A DNA stretch of 64,000 bases from Cymodocea nodosa (GCA_036874045.1 CM072342.1:6098501-6162500); one strand, 5' to 3'; positions 1-12,765 are shown, counted from the stretch's first letter. Translations and numbers: made by a program. The notes: generated by a model not told the origin, from the letters alone.

Positions 1-24
1 AATGGGCCAAAGGTGAAGTGTAAA

Positions 25-1226
25 TGTAGGATCGTCTGTATCTCAAGAGGGGGGTGAATTGTGTCTTTAGTAATTAAATACTAGTGGATAAAATAAGAGC
101 ACAAAACACTTGTAAATGAAATTCTATTCTTTTATTTCAAGACAGAATTTACAATATCTTTTCAGCTCAATTCCCTTCTTGACAATTTTGATACAGTAAT
201 GTTCGATATACAATTCAAATAGGAAAACAAAGCTCTTATTCAAAACTAATTTTGAATTGTATAAAACCTGATCTTTATGCACATAGCTTCTTACTTTCTC
301 TTTGCTCAGCTTCTATATCTCTTCTTCTTCAATTGTCGAATTTCCAGACTTTTTACGTTTGTAGCTTCTTTTCTGAAATTGCTTGGAATTTCAAACTTCT
401 TCTGATGTTGGAGAATTTTTCAGAATATGAATATTCAAACTTAACTTTTCAGTTAGGGATCCGGATTGAATATTTAGACTTGGTTTTCGAGATTGGGATC
501 ATCTGCTGTAATGTAGCTCGTACTCTCTATTAGTAGTCGAACTCTGTTGTCTTTCACCTTCAGCATGTTCATCCACTTGATCCACAATCCATAATCCACG
601 TACTAATTTTCTCTTTAATCCAAATTACTTTCTATTTTAATTTCCACTTTCTCTACTAACATTTCAAATTTCCATAATCTCCACTTTGTAGATTCACCGA
701 AACTTTATCTTCCTAGAGTCTTATAGAATATCTTCTAAGTTTTCGATTTAGTCAAACATTTATCCTTTAAGTCTTGTAAAAACTCGAACACTTATCCTTT
801 AACTCTTCGAGTTTTTGCACCTGCAAAACACGTGACTAAACAAAGAAACTTATCTGTTCGTTAGTCCTTTTTTAAAGCTCGAATAGTTAACTATCCATGC
901 GTTTAAAAACTCGAATACTTATCTAACTATTCAATTTTTCAATACCGAACGCACATGGAAAACACGTGACAACTTAAAACATTAAAAACACACGTGCAGA
1001 TAACCTTAACTATACGAGTTTTTAACATAAAGTATACGACAAAAACGAAACGTTAACTATTCAAAAGTTTAACTATTGCAAATCTAACTCTTTAGAAATC
1101 TTTAATTTATCCGACATAAAAATGAAACTTTCTGATAATCTGTTAACTATTATACTTAGAGAATATTATGTAGACTTATTTAAATACATTAATAAAGCAT
1201 ATATCATCAAAATTAAATACCTAACA
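25..1226 (-). repeat. E1 3' LTR (left in window)
   Basis: About 1.2 kb, bounded by TG...CA. It matches 8385-9475 almost throughout. It carries a stretch of roughly 110-140 bp near 508-645 that the other LTR lacks, so the two LTRs differ in length. The downstream half is rich in short sub-repeats of the form CTCGAA..CTTATC and ACTATTCGA, together with several ACACGTG-like boxes. These are typical of U3 enhancer-like repeats, but no function is shown. Confidence 0.92.
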
Positions 1227-1240
1227 ATCTCCCCCTTTTT
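1227..1240 (-). other. E1 polypurine tract
   Basis: The minus strand reads AAAAAGGGGGAGAT directly next to the left LTR edge at 1226. The same tract recurs beside the related LTR fragment at about 11093-11106. Confidence 0.9.
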
Positions 1241-1659
1241 GATGATGTCAAAACCTAATAAGTCACATAATTTATATCTCCCCATTTTTGGCATTATAAA
1301 AAAGTAAACAAACTATTTTCTCCCCCTTTAGGAAGTTAAGCAAGTTAAATGTAAGGAAGGAAATCTTACTAAGTATATATTAATCAAAACGATAGTTTCA
1401 AACATACATAGGATTTATGGATTAAGAATAAACTATTAAAAATAATCATGTAACATTAAAATCAGTAAACAGTTTACATAATAGTTTTGGTTACAAATTA
1501 CAAAAAATAAAGCATGGAATACATAATTTGTATAATCACAAGCCTCTTTGTCTTTGAAAAATATCAATCAGAGTATCTGAAATTTTCTTTGCAATTTCTG
1601 TACTAACTATGTTTATCTGATCAAGTAATGCTTGATCTAAATCATTTTGAGAAACTTGT

Positions 1660-1830
1660 GATGGTTGCTGTAAAAATTCAGAATGTATGTCTGTATCTAT
1701 ACCTATATGTATTTCTATATGTATACCTTGTTGTATATCTATATGTTGCTGTGTTTCTATAAATTGTGTGGATTATTGCTATTGTGGTTGTGACTGTGTT
1801 TGCCGATCTTGTTGTTGTTGTCTATGGACA
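1660..1830 (-). repeat. Glutamine/threonine-type codon repeats in the E1 accessory region
   Basis: Alternating TGTATATCTATATG-like and TTGTTGTTG tracts give low-complexity readings on both strands. The corresponding stretch in the second copy lies at 11570-11720. They are probably the low-complexity C-terminal tail of the accessory reading. Confidence 0.45.
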
Positions 1831-1919
1831 GGTGTATCTGCTTCCTGGTATTTTTGGAGTTCCTTTGCAGAGAAAGATCTTGACTTTAATCTTTTCTATG
1901 GCCAAGGTGTAATATCTGT

Positions 1920-4131
1920 TTAACTTGCCACAATTCTCAAAATCGTATCACTATAAAATAATTTACTCTGCAAATGTAAGATATGAGAAACAAAAATATC
2001 ATACCAGTTCACCTGTATATGGTTTATTAATGCATATGTAGCATAAAGACAACATCTGCCAACTTCTGCCCTATGACCAAACCTCTGAAACAATGTAGCA
2101 TGCAATATTATTGCAATAAAATGTGCTTGGCCATTTAAGTCATTTAGTAATCTCAATGGTTTGTTGGTAGTTGGATCTTTGGCTAAACTTGTAATATCTC
2201 ATTCCAATCGATAAACCTATTTTCTTTCTGATAATTTAACTCCATTTTTCAGACCAAATACCTGATGAAGTAAATCTGGAGTTAAATATATGTCATTGTC
2301 TTGTATATTAGAAACAGGAATACCTTCTTCCACTATTAAGTTTGAGTAAAAACAACTGATAAGTTCGGGTATAACAAGATGGCATGGCTGTTATGGAACT
2401 AGAGTCAACAAGCCTTGAAATTCAAACAGTTCTCGTATATGTGTCGTCCCTTCAAACTTAACTAGTTTTGAATATAAAACTGTAAAAGTTTTATATGTCT
2501 GAAATTTGTCATAACAAGAATTATTTTTGAACCATAATAGTGTATTTTCATCTAAACTCTGTTTAGGATTAGGTATTTTCCTGTCATGATGTTCTGATCT
2601 AGGACTTGTTTCAATATTATCAGCAGCATCTATATTTTCAAATCTTTCAGAACTGGTGGATTTGCCATCAAAACTAGTATAAATGTCTGAAATATCTATT
2701 ATTGTCGTATCAATAATCTGCTGAATTTCTTCTATTTGTTCTTCTGGAAACATTTCAATAACAATAGTCTCTATAACAATCTGTATATCAACAACATGTA
2801 TATCTATATTTGATCTATTTAACTATCTCTGTATGAAAGAATGTTCTATATCTGTCTGTGGAATAGAATCATCCTGTATTTCTGAAATTTATATATGTGA
2901 GACATTGGTAGTATCATATTCTATTTGTAACTGTGTATGTTGTTGATTATATACATTTATTAACAAGTATACTATATATTGTAATAGTCATAACCATATA
3001 TATAAAGTGTAGTATAAGCAACTATACCAAAATTCAAAAGTCTCTGTTCGAGATACAGTAAGAGGAAGAATATCTGTACATTCCTCTTCAAATGAAATAT
3101 CTTCAAAATTCATAGACTCAGTGTCTATGTTATCAAAAATATCATCAAATTGGATATCATCTGTATATGTATTATCAAAATTTCCTACATTCTCTCTTTC
3201 CGTATGAAAAGAATGTGTGCTTGCAGCATTTTGTGAAAAACTGTCCATTGTATTAAAAGATACATTATGCACTAATGTGACACAATACCTTAGAGTATAT
3301 GCTTGTAAGCCAATATTTGTCACATCTGCTAGGATTCCTAACAAAAATGTCTGTCCAGCTTCTGCAATGGAGCATAATTTTCCATTTTTCACTGATTCAT
3401 CTTTTTGCTGCAATATTCATTGTACACCTACAGTTAGTCCAAAATATTCAATTGTCTTTTTCTTTTTCCAACTATATGTTTATAGTGTTTCAGGTTGTTC
3501 AGGAGGTTCTAAAATTGTCTAAATTTCTCCTATTAAAGGCACCTAGGGTCTTGATGGTCCTTCACCATGATGCCTAGGTGGTAATAATGGAATATAGAGT
3601 TTTAAGCTCTCCACCTCTGCCATTTTGAGTTGATAAACTCTTTGTCCTTCACTTCGAAGGCCCATTTTCCTAATGACAGTTTTTTGTTCATCAATACACT
3701 GTTTAATATCATCTAAAATAGCTGGGGGAAAATAATGTTGGGAATACAATGATTGTAATTCCCTGTTTGCATTTTCGATCATTGGTCCCCACTTCCTTCC
3801 ATAGTAGGTGATAGATTGTATCGATGTCTCTGGTACATGTCCAGAACTTACAACCGCAGGATTAGGTTGTAAATCTCTTTTCCATAAATGCAATGCAGAA
3901 AGTTTAGTCTATTTTAGTCTAAATTGTGTTTCAACATAATTTTGAATAAATTTCCAACAGAAAATTTTCTCATCTTGAACAGCTTTTCTTACTTCGTGTA
4001 GTACTTCCTTTGAAAAAGTGTACCTAAAGTAAATGTCATTGATTTCACTTTGTATTTTCTGAATTTCCAACTCTCTTTTCTACACTTTGGTCATTCTACC
4101 GCGTCCTCTTCCACGTCCTCACATTGTCGAT
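1920..4131 (-). pseudogene. E1 accessory region, putative plant transposon protein-like (fossil)
   Basis: On the minus strand this holds several long readings after the pol remnant. The first begins with an RGRGRGR-rich start near 4130 followed by a charged helical part. A middle part near 2988-3413 is very acidic. The last runs through a FEGTTHIRELFEFQGL block (2391-2753), on to PELISCFYSNL and GLKNGVKL, and then a RFGHRAEVG..LYATYALINHIQ part (1920-2156). The order and spacing recall the 'putative plant transposon protein' domain (Transposase_32 type) found downstream of pol, or alone, in many plant retroelements. That match is by eye. The first part (3543-4131) was not recognised. A second copy of the later half lies at 11400-12765. 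The region is broken. Confidence 0.55.
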
Positions 4132-4134
4132 TAA

Positions 4135-5040
4135 TCTTCGCTTTGCACTATAGAACTTAGTGGAAGTAAAGATTGTGAAGCTAGGGTTGTACCAAGGTAG
4201 AAACACGAAAGGTTGTTAGTAAAACATTTATAACTCTTCGAATTTATAAATGGATTCAATCATTGAAATCATAAATATAAGATCCATTACCGATAAATAA
4301 CTTGAGTGATTGCAATAACTATAGAAGTTTTACAACCAACAATTGCAGAATACTTAGCGTAACTATTCATATAAACAAAATAACTTCAAGCTAAGTGAAA
4401 AGTGAGAAAACTCGAAGACTTATGATAACTATTCAAGTTTCTTGAAGGAATAGGTGTGAAAAGTTGAAGAGTTAAACATAACTGTTCGAGTTCCGACTGA
4501 GACATTATAAAGTAGTGAAATTCAACACGTGCACAATTTGAACTTAAGGTGTTCAGAAAGTTTCAGAAACTTATAAACCTAACTATCTAATGCTTAAGTG
4601 CATTTCGGAAAGTTACAAATAACCTTCCGAAAGATAACTTAAGTCAATCTTCTAGATCACGACACGTATACTTAAGCAGTTTTATAATAAAGAGATGTTT
4701 CGGACAGTTACAAATCTAACTTTCTGATGCCCAAACGCATTTCGAAGAGTTACAGATAACTTACCGAAAATCCACTTAAGTCATGCATTATGGTTTCGAC
4801 ACGTGTACTTCAGGAAATAATAAAATAGTCTATTGAACGTTTTAAAACACAACTGTCCGATACTTGCAATATAACTTGCCGAAACAATAGAAAATTTGGA
4901 TACTTAAGAATTAAAAAACTTGCAAGTCATCGATAGTTCAGAAATGTACTTAATTAAAGTGTATTTCCTGAAATTATGCAGATTCTTTCATGAAAACATA
5001 TAATAGTTCATAAGAGATGAATTATTATACGAGAAATTGC
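4135..5040. repeat. X-like segment inside E1
   Basis: The part at 4895-5030 matches the 3' part of repeat X (compare 10365-10500 and 49370-49460) in the same order, including the shared blocks gttcagaaatgtact and attatgcagattctttcat. The rest has repeating CGAAAGTTA/CTTCCGAAA-type motifs and no gene. It separates the pol remnant from the accessory region, where the missing reverse transcriptase would lie. Confidence 0.6.
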
Positions 5041-5049
5041 TCCCCCTAC

Positions 5050-6247
5050 ATAAATGTAGTGTAAAGAATCTATGGCGTACTTAATCTAGGTTGCCAAGCC
5101 CTAAGTAGATTTGGCTTTAAATTTGTCTTTTCGTTCCTTAGTGTTTAAAATAAAACACTTATAGCCAAAGGGTTTTAAATAACTTATTTTGGGAACCCTG
5201 TTATACCATATCTCATAAGGAGTTTTATCTAAAATTAGTCTTAGATGTACTCTATTTATAACATAGCATGTTGTATGAACTGCTTCTGCCTAGAGAAATA
5301 GGGGTAACTTATTCTCATTTAACATGGTTCTGGACATTTCTTGAAGCGATCTATTTTTACGTTCTATCTACTATCCCATTTTGTGAAGGAGCTCTTGGAA
5401 ATGAGTACCTATGATCTATGCCTAATTCTTCACAAAAGGTGTCCATTTGATTATTATCAAATTCTATAACATGATCACTCCTAAGTTTTTGAATTTTAAC
5501 ATTTTGCTCATTCTGAACTTTATTACAGAATATCTTAAATATTTCAAAAACTTCAGTTTTATTAGCTAGAAAATAGACCCAAGTGAATCTAGAATAGTCA
5601 TCAACTAGTACAAAAGCATAATGTTTACCTCCTAGACTAGTTGTTCTAGTAGGTCCAAATAAATCCATATGCACTAGTTCTAATACTCTTTTGCTTGTTA
5701 TTTCATTTAAGCTTTTAAAGAATGTTTTATGTAATTTACCTAGTTGACATGCATCACACATAAACTCTTTCGAGTACTTAATACTAAGTAAACCTCTAAC
5801 TAGATTCTTTTTAGACAACTTTTGTAATAATTTTAAGTTTAAGTGTCCTAGCCTTCTATGCCATAAAATGACTTCATCCGATTTTGCAATTAAACAAACA
5901 TTGTCTTTAATAATATCATAAGGAAAATTTAGAATACAAACAGATCTTTTCTTATATGCAGTGAATAAAATTTCATTTGTAGACATGTCCATAATTTTAC
6001 AGGAATCTTTTTCAAAAATTATTCTGTAAATCTTCATTAAAATAGGAACACTCAATAAATTAAAACCTAAGTTTTCTACTAATAAGACATCATTTATAAA
6101 GCATTTCTCAATTACTTGAACCTTGCTAGACCTAAGGATATTTGTTTTGCTTTTATTTCCAAAGGTAACTTGTCCATTCTTGGTCTTTATTATTTCTGTA
6201 AGTAATCGTATATCTCTAGTCATGTGGCTGGATGCTCCACTGTCCAT
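5050..6247 (-). pseudogene. E1 protease/integrase region (fossil)
   Basis: The reading opens with MDSGASSHMT, the copia aspartic protease style DSGASSHM motif. It continues with the GAG-pre-integrase motif LWHRRLGHLN, a CDACQLGK zinc-binding end, the integrase core HMDLFGPT with its first catalytic Asp, DDYSRFTWVYFL, and the region near SQNGIVDRT. The integrase tail decays toward 5050. Downstream, where reverse transcriptase and RNase H would be expected, they are absent. The region is broken. Confidence 0.88.
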
Positions 6248-7203
6248 TATCCATTTTCATTTGTGTACCTACAAAACAATCAAAAAGAGATTTTATCTCT
6301 TGGAACTCATTTTTGAGTGGGTCCAAGAATTTTAAAGAGAGTCATATCAAAATAATCCATATTTTTAGACTTCAACTTATCTATTTTCTAATAATTATTC
6401 TTGCGTTTCTTGCTTTTAGTGTTATAATTATCAGAACATTTGTCTCTATGTAAACCAGAGTTGAAATTTTCATTTCTAACATTACTTGATTTCCAATATC
6501 CGATATTCTTTAAATATGAAGAAAATTGATCAAGAATATTAAAATTCTCAAATGTCTTAGCTTGATTCTTCTCAAGATTTCTTTTGAAATTCTTGCATCG
6601 TGTGCTAACATTTATATGCTACATTTTATCAACTTACACATATTTTTCTCCATTTTTAATCACACACGGAATAGTTTTTCTCTTACTATTCGTAGTACTG
6701 GAAATAAAGACATTATTTTTAGCAGTACCATCATGTAATATATAATTTTCAGAAGATACATCGTGTAAACCAATACCATGTTTTTCCACATTTGATATTT
6801 TACTACTAACTTCATTTGTTATAGTTTGACTATTATTCCATTTACTTAATATAACATTTTGATCACAGACTTTAATCTTTAACACATCAATTTCTGAATT
6901 TAAATCAATAATAGTCAGTTCCAGTTTTTCAATTTCACAAATCATTTTCTTCTTATCAGCAATTAAATTTTCACAATCAACATGCAATTTTCTTTCTATA
7001 GCAGTGAACTTTAAAATTTCCTATGCATGCCTTTGATTTTCTTCTTTAAATTTATTCAATGTAGAGTTCAGAAAATCAATCTTATTTTCAGATTCATTTA
7101 GCATTTTCCTAGTGTCCTTTCTTTCTATTTTGACTTTGTTATATTTTCTGGCTAGTCTATTGTATTCAACAAGTAATCCATCAAAACAATTAAAATTTGC
7201 ATT

Positions 7204-8285
7204 TTAATTAGAGAATACCTCACTAGATTTTGCCACAAAGCATACATTTACTAGATTTTCTTCTGAATCTGATGTTGATGAGGATTCGTTGTCTGATGTT
7301 GGATCTTTTGTTTCTTCACTTTGTGAAGCTAAAGAGTCATCCCATGTCACTTTAAGCGCCCTTCTCTTTCTAAATTTCTTATTCCTGAAATTCCTCCTTG
7401 AATTCTTCTTATCTTTGTTGAGAGGACAATCAATTTGAAAGTGACTCGACCTATTGCACTTGTAGCATATACTTTTTTCTTTCGTGAATGACTTCTTCTC
7501 CATATCTCCAAATGTCTTTGCTAACCTGAAGTTCCTACGTTTCTTCAATAGATTTCTAAATTTTCTGGTTAACAACAGTAAATCATCATTAGAATCACTA
7601 GTGACTTCTGAGACTTTATCAGCCTCAAAAGCCAGATCCCTTCTAGGATTTTTCCCTTTTGGATCTAAATGTTGTACTTCATAGGTTGTCAGATTTCCTA
7701 TGAGATCATCAAGAGTATATGTATTTAAGTCTTTCGACTCTTCAATAGATGTCTTTTGAGCCCAAATTTTAGTTAAAGATCTAAGGATCTTTCTTACCAA
7801 GTCTTTTTCCTCAAATTTTTTGCCTAAAGATTTTAATGAATTTACAATCTCAAGAAAACGGGAAAACATGTCAGAGATACATTCATTTTCGTGCATTTTA
7901 AAAAACTCATATTTATGTACTAACATATTGATCTTAGATTCCTTGACCTGATTAGTACCTTCGTTGGCAACTTCTAATGCATGTCATATCTCATATGCAA
8001 TTTGATATGCAGAAACTTTATTTTAATCATGAGATAAAGCACAAAACAAGATGTTTAAACCTTTAGCATTCAGTGTCATTCGCTCCTTTCATTAAAAGTC
8101 CAAGTATCATATGGAGTCGTAAGGAACACTATAGGATTGCTAATTATATGCCATAGTTTGAAATCAATTGACTGAAAGAATACTTTCATCCTATATTTCC
8201 AGTAGCCATAATTGCTACCTTCGAACATAGGAGGACGATTAGTGGTCGGTCTTTCAGTCATAACTAAGATTTCAGAATTATCCAT
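7204..8285 (-). pseudogene. E1 gag region (fossil)
   Basis: This minus-strand region reads as a Ty1-copia gag of SIRE type. The start near 8285 has the usual copia opening, with the RPPMFEGSNY and YWKYRMKVF style motifs. A central part has the ISDMFSRFLEIVNSLKSLGK and VRKILRSL motifs of the UBN2/gag family. A CCHC zinc knuckle (CYKCN, then H and C) lies near 7445-7480 and binds nucleic acid in functional gags. The end is acidic and serine-rich. A coiled-coil-like stretch continues at about 6634-7200. The copy is broken. Confidence 0.85.
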
Positions 8286-8370
8286 TTTAAACAGATGATC
8301 CGAAGTAAATGACAGGAAAAACTGATTCCTAAATAGAGAATGAAGGCTTTTAATTATGATAATAATGAAA

Positions 8371-8382
8371 GCTCTGATACCA
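8371..8382 (-). other. E1 primer-binding site (tRNA-iMet type)
   Basis: The minus strand reads TGGTATCAGAGC, the standard complement to the 3' end of plant initiator-methionine tRNA, two bases from the LTR edge at 8385. This fixes the element's orientation as minus. Confidence 0.93.
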
Positions 8383-8384
8383 AT

Positions 8385-9475
8385 TGTAGGATCGTTTATA
8401 TCACAAGAAGGGGGGTGAATTGTGTCTTTAGTAATTAAATACTAGTGGATAAAACAAGAGCACAAAACACTCGTAAATGAAATTCTATTCTTTTATTTCA
8501 AGACAGAATTTACAATATCTTTTCAGCTCAATTCCCTTCTTGATGGTTTTGATACAGTAATGTTCGATATACAATTCAAATAGGAAAACAAAGCTCTTAT
8601 TCAAAATTAATTTTGAATTGTATAAAAGCTAATCTTTATGCACACAGCTTCTTTCTTTCTCTTTGCTCAGCTTCTATATCTCTTCTTCTCCAATTGTCAA
8701 ATTTCTAGACTTCTTACGTTTGCAGCTCCTTTTCTGAAATTGCTTGGAATTTCAAACTTCTTCTGATGTTGGAGAATTTTTCAGAATATGAATATTCAAA
8801 CTTAACTTTTTAGTTAGGGATTTGGATTGAATATTTAGACTTGGTTTTTGAGATTGGGATCACCACTTCTACATAATTTCCACTTTCTCCACTAACATTT
8901 TGAATTTCCACGATCTCCACTTCGTAGATTCACCGAAACTTTATCTTCTTGGAGTCTTGTAGAATATCTTCTAAGTCTTCGATTTAGTCGAACATTTATC
9001 ATTTAAGTCTTGTAAAAACTCGAACACTTATCCTTTAACTCTTCAAATTTTTGCACCTGCAAAATACGTGACTAAACAAATAAACTTATCTGTTCGTTAG
9101 TCCTTTTATAAAACCCGAACAGTTATCTATCCATGCGTATAAAAACTCGAACAGTTATCTAACTATTCGATTTTCATTACCGAACGCACATGGAAAACAC
9201 GTGACAACTTAAAACATTAAAAACACATGTGCAGATAACCTTAACTATATGAGTTTTTAACATAAAGTATTCGACAAAAATGAAACGTTAACTATCTGAA
9301 AGTTTAACTATTGCAAATCTAACTCTTCGGAAATCTTTAATTTATCCGACATAAAAATGAAACTTTCCGATAATCTGTTAACTAATATACTTAGAGAAAT
9401 ATACTTAGAGAATATTATGTAGACTTATTTAAATACGTTAATAAAGCATATATCATCAAAATTAAATACCTAACA
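8385..9475 (-). repeat. E1 5' LTR (right in window)
   Basis: About 1.09 kb, bounded by TGTAGG and CCTAACA, with the same sub-repeat composition as the partner LTR at 25-1226. It is followed at once by the GTAAA duplication at 9476-9480. Confidence 0.92.
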
Positions 9476-10575
9476 GTAAAGTAATCTCAGTCGACAGTTA
9501 ATACTTTCGTCACTACATGCGACGTGATTACACCACTGAAAATTAAACCACTTACAATTCTGTCTCCTCTCCCTATAGAATCACGAGTCCAGAATTGCAA
9601 AATGATCTCCTCTTCAGTATACAGGCATCAACCCGAAGCCAAGGCTAAAAGCTTTACGATCTCTTGAGATATGAGTCGTCACTTAGTGAAAATGGCTTCC
9701 CTTCCCGCAACGCGATCACTCCTCACAATGGTTGTCAGGCATTGTGTTTGGCTCGAAGTCGACCCAACATCAGGAAAGTATCCTCACAGACCTCTGATGG
9801 TTGGTGATTATGGTGGTGGCGATGATGGTTGGTGTGGTACTTTAGAGAATTGCCGACGCTGCCTGTAGAAAACTCAGTAATCCTCCTCTATACACACTGG
9901 CCACACCCGTCGACCACCACTTTTTACTTCTTTTTCTTCTTTTCTTTTATATTTCTTCAGTGGTAACTACTTCTGCTTGAATGGTCAGTTGGATTTCCTT
10001 CATTCATATCAACGACGATGATTTTTTCTCCCTTCGACAAGTGAATTCCTATGTGATACGTGCGATCGTGGTTATTTTCTTCCAACTGTCTTGTTTCTAC
10101 AACCGCTACAATGACATATTAGAAAATAAATGTTCGGTGGAGTTACAGATAACTCAACAGACTTGCTTCGTTGATTTAACTATAAAACACATGCAATAAA
10201 GAAATAAGCCGCTAACATAACACGTTACCTTAGTGTGTATTCATGTAACTCGACGCGTACAGTTTTGCTAACTTAACGAGTTAAACATGTGCATCTCACA
10301 TGATATACTAAAGCATTTAAATTCAACACATGCATAATTCTATCTTAACAAGTTCAAATATTTCGGATACTTAAGAATTTCACAGTCTACAATTTACCGA
10401 CAGTTCAGAAATGTACTAAATTAACATTAATTCCTCAGAATTATGCAGATTCTTTCATTAAAGCATATAATAGTGCAATTATACCATAATGGCTTAATTC
10501 TCATAAGATAAGTTAAATATTATGCAATTAACCATCATTTAATCATTAATATTATGCACTTTTTCATTCTAAACA
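9476..10575. mobile_element. Repeat X, copy 1 (3' part; 5' part continues left of window at 1-24)
   Basis: The stretch shares ordered blocks with the copies at 42191-43784 and 47714-49561, including cactacatg.gac.tgatta.ac, gatctcctcttcag, an ACTCAACGR motif series, and the terminus ttatgcactttttcattctaaaca. Positions 1-24 match the X sequence just upstream of this point (compare 48400-48430), which shows that E1 inserted into X. The right end abuts an E1-type LTR at 10576. There is no convincing gene; short open frames at 9671-9868 and 9981-10199 are not conserved in the other copies. Confidence 0.75.
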
Positions 10576-11092
10576 AGTCTTGTAGAATATCTTCTAACTC
10601 TTCGATTTAATCAAACACTTATCCTTTCAGTCCTATAAAAACTCGAATACTTATCTATAACTCTTCGAGTTTTTGCACCTACAAAACACATGACTAAACA
10701 TAGCAAACTTATCTGTTCATTAGTCATTTTATAAAACTCGAAGACTTATCTATCCATGCGTATAAAAACTCGAACAATTATCTAACTATTCGATTTTAAT
10801 TACCGAACGCACATGAAAAACACATGACAACTTAAAACATTAAAAACACACATGCAGATAACTTAACTATACAAGTTTTTAACATAAACTATTTGACAAA
10901 AATGAAACGTTAACTACCGAAAGTTTAATTATCGAAAATCTAACTCTTCAAAAACTTTAACTATTCGAAATAAAAATGAAACTTTCCGATAATCTGTTAA
11001 CATTTAATTACGTGGCAATTATACTTAGAGAATATTATTTAGACTTATTTAAAAACTTTAATAAAGCATATATCATCAAAACAAAATTCCCA
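10576..11092 (-). repeat. E1-family LTR fragment (older copy)
   Basis: The sequence from agtcttgtagaatatc onward follows the second half of the E1 LTR (compare 8951-9475 and 715-1226). It ends with an E1-style terminus and is followed by the same polypurine tract. The left part of this LTR is cut off by repeat X. Confidence 0.85.
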
Positions 11093-12765
11093 ACAATCTC
11101 CCCCTTTGTGATGATGTCAAAACCTAATAAGTCAAATAATCAATCTTCTCCCCTTTTTTGGCATTATAAAAAAGTAAATAATCTATCTTCGCCCTCTTTA
11201 GTAATTAAGCCATTTAAATGTAAGGAAGAAAAACCTTGCTAAGTATACATGAATCAAAAAGATATTTTTAAACATGCATAACTTTCGTGGATTAAGCATA
11301 AATTATTTAAACATAAACTATGAAAAACAATCACATGAGCATTAAGTGCCGTAAACAGTTTACATAATATTTTTGGTAACAAATTACAATAAATAAATCA
11401 TGTAATACATAATTTGTATAATCATAAGCCTCTTTGTCTTCGAAAAATACTGATCAGAGTATTTGAAATTTGCCTTGCAATTTTTGTACTTACTCTATTT
11501 ATCTGATCAATTACTACTTGTTCTAAATCATTTTGTGAAACTTGTGATGGTTGCTATAAAAATTCAGTATGTATGTCAATATTTATACATGTATGCGTAT
11601 CTATATGTATACCTATATTTATATATGTATGTTGCTATTGTTCTAAAAATTGTGTTGATTGTTGTTGTTGCTGTTGTAACTGAGTTTGTCGATCTTGTTG
11701 TTGTTGTTGTTGTCGAATTACAGGTGTATCTGCTTCTTGGTATTTTTGTAGTTCCTATATAGAGAAATATCTTGACTTTAAACTTTTCTGTGACCAAGGT
11801 GTAATATCTATTTGACTTGCCACAATTCTCAAAATCGTATCACCATAAAATAATTTACTCTGCAAATGTAAGATATGATAAACAAAAATATCATACCAAT
11901 TCACCTGTATATGGTTAATTAATGCATATGTAGCATAAAGACAACATCTGTCGACTCCTGCACCATGACCAAACCTCTAAAAGAATGAAGCATGCAGTAT
12001 TTTTGTAATAAAACGTGCTTGGCCATTTAAATCATTTAGTAATCTCATTGGATTGTTGGCAGTTGGATCTTTGGCTAAACTTTTAATGTCCCATCCTAAC
12101 TGATAAATCTATTTTCTTTTTGATAATTTAACTCCATTTTTCAAACCAAGTACTTCATAAAGTAAATCTAGAGTTAAATATATGTCGTAGTCTTCTATAT
12201 TGGAAATAGGAATACCTTCTTCCATTGTTAAGTTTGAGTAAAAACAACTTATAAGTTCTGGTATAACAAGATGGTCTAGCTGTTGTGGAAGTAGAGTCAA
12301 CAAGCATTGAAATTCAAACATTTCTCGTATATGTGCCATCCCTTCAAACTTAACTGGTCTTGAATATAAAATTGTAAAAGTTTTATATGTCTAAAATTTT
12401 TGATAACAAGAACTATTTCTAAACCATAATAATGTATGTTCGTCTAAATTATGTTCAGAATTAGGTATTTTCCTGTCATGATGTTCTAATCTAGGACTTA
12501 TTTCAACATTATCAGCAGTATCTAAATTTTTAGATCTTTTAGAACTAGTGGAATTTCCATCAAAGCTAGTATAAATGTCTGAAATATCTGGTATTGTCGT
12601 ATCAATAATCTGCTAAAATTTCTTTGTTTGATCTGCTTGAAACATATTAGTAGCAACAGTCTCTGTATTAATCTGTCTATCAGCAACATTTATGTCTATG
12701 ATTGATCTATACAACAACTATCTTTGTAGAAAAGAATGTTCTATAATAGATTCATTCTGTATCGA
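11093..12765 (-). pseudogene. E1-family internal fragment: polypurine tract and accessory region (fossil)
   Basis: The stretch parallels 1227-2860 of E1 block by block, including the low-complexity tail, the FGH motif stretch, the PELISCFYSNL/GLKNGVKL part (12109-12339) and the acidic part. Similarity ends near 12765. It is broken and more diverged than E1. The two copies are therefore one family with an accessory domain next to the 3' LTR. Confidence 0.8.

Larger units (their letters stand above)
25..9475 (-). mobile_element. Ty1-copia SIRE-like LTR retrotransposon E1, complete ends, broken inside
   Basis: The element starts TGTAGG and ends CCTAACA, and the same termini recur at its two LTRs. 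The 5 bp GTAAA lies directly outside both ends (20-24 and 9476-9480), a perfect target-site duplication. On the minus strand a primer-binding site complementary to initiator-Met tRNA follows the right-hand LTR, and a polypurine tract precedes the left-hand LTR. Inside, in minus-strand order, are a gag region with a CCHC knuckle, a protease/integrase region, a segment resembling repeat X, and an accessory region. No reverse transcriptase or RNase H was recognised, so the element is probably non-autonomous. The gag style is that of the SIRE/Maximus lineage. The reading frames are broken many times (more than ten breaks). A hand comparison of the first 180 bp of the LTRs shows about 5% difference, suggesting an insertion roughly 1-2 million years old under usual plant rates. 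Confidence 0.92.

Noticed and set aside
252-1307. Frames of 93 and 61 codons on the plus strand
   Set aside because: They lie inside the E1 LTR on the strand opposite to the element and have no motif; the partner LTR does not keep them open.
8371-8382. tRNA-like sequence near LTRs, also at 28098 and 60546
   Set aside because: These are 12-base primer-binding sites complementary to a tRNA end, not tRNA genes; no cloverleaf surrounds them.
11463-11797. Overlapping plus and minus frames rich in Val/Tyr or Thr/Tyr
   Set aside because: They come from low-complexity TTG and TAT repeats in the E1-family accessory region.
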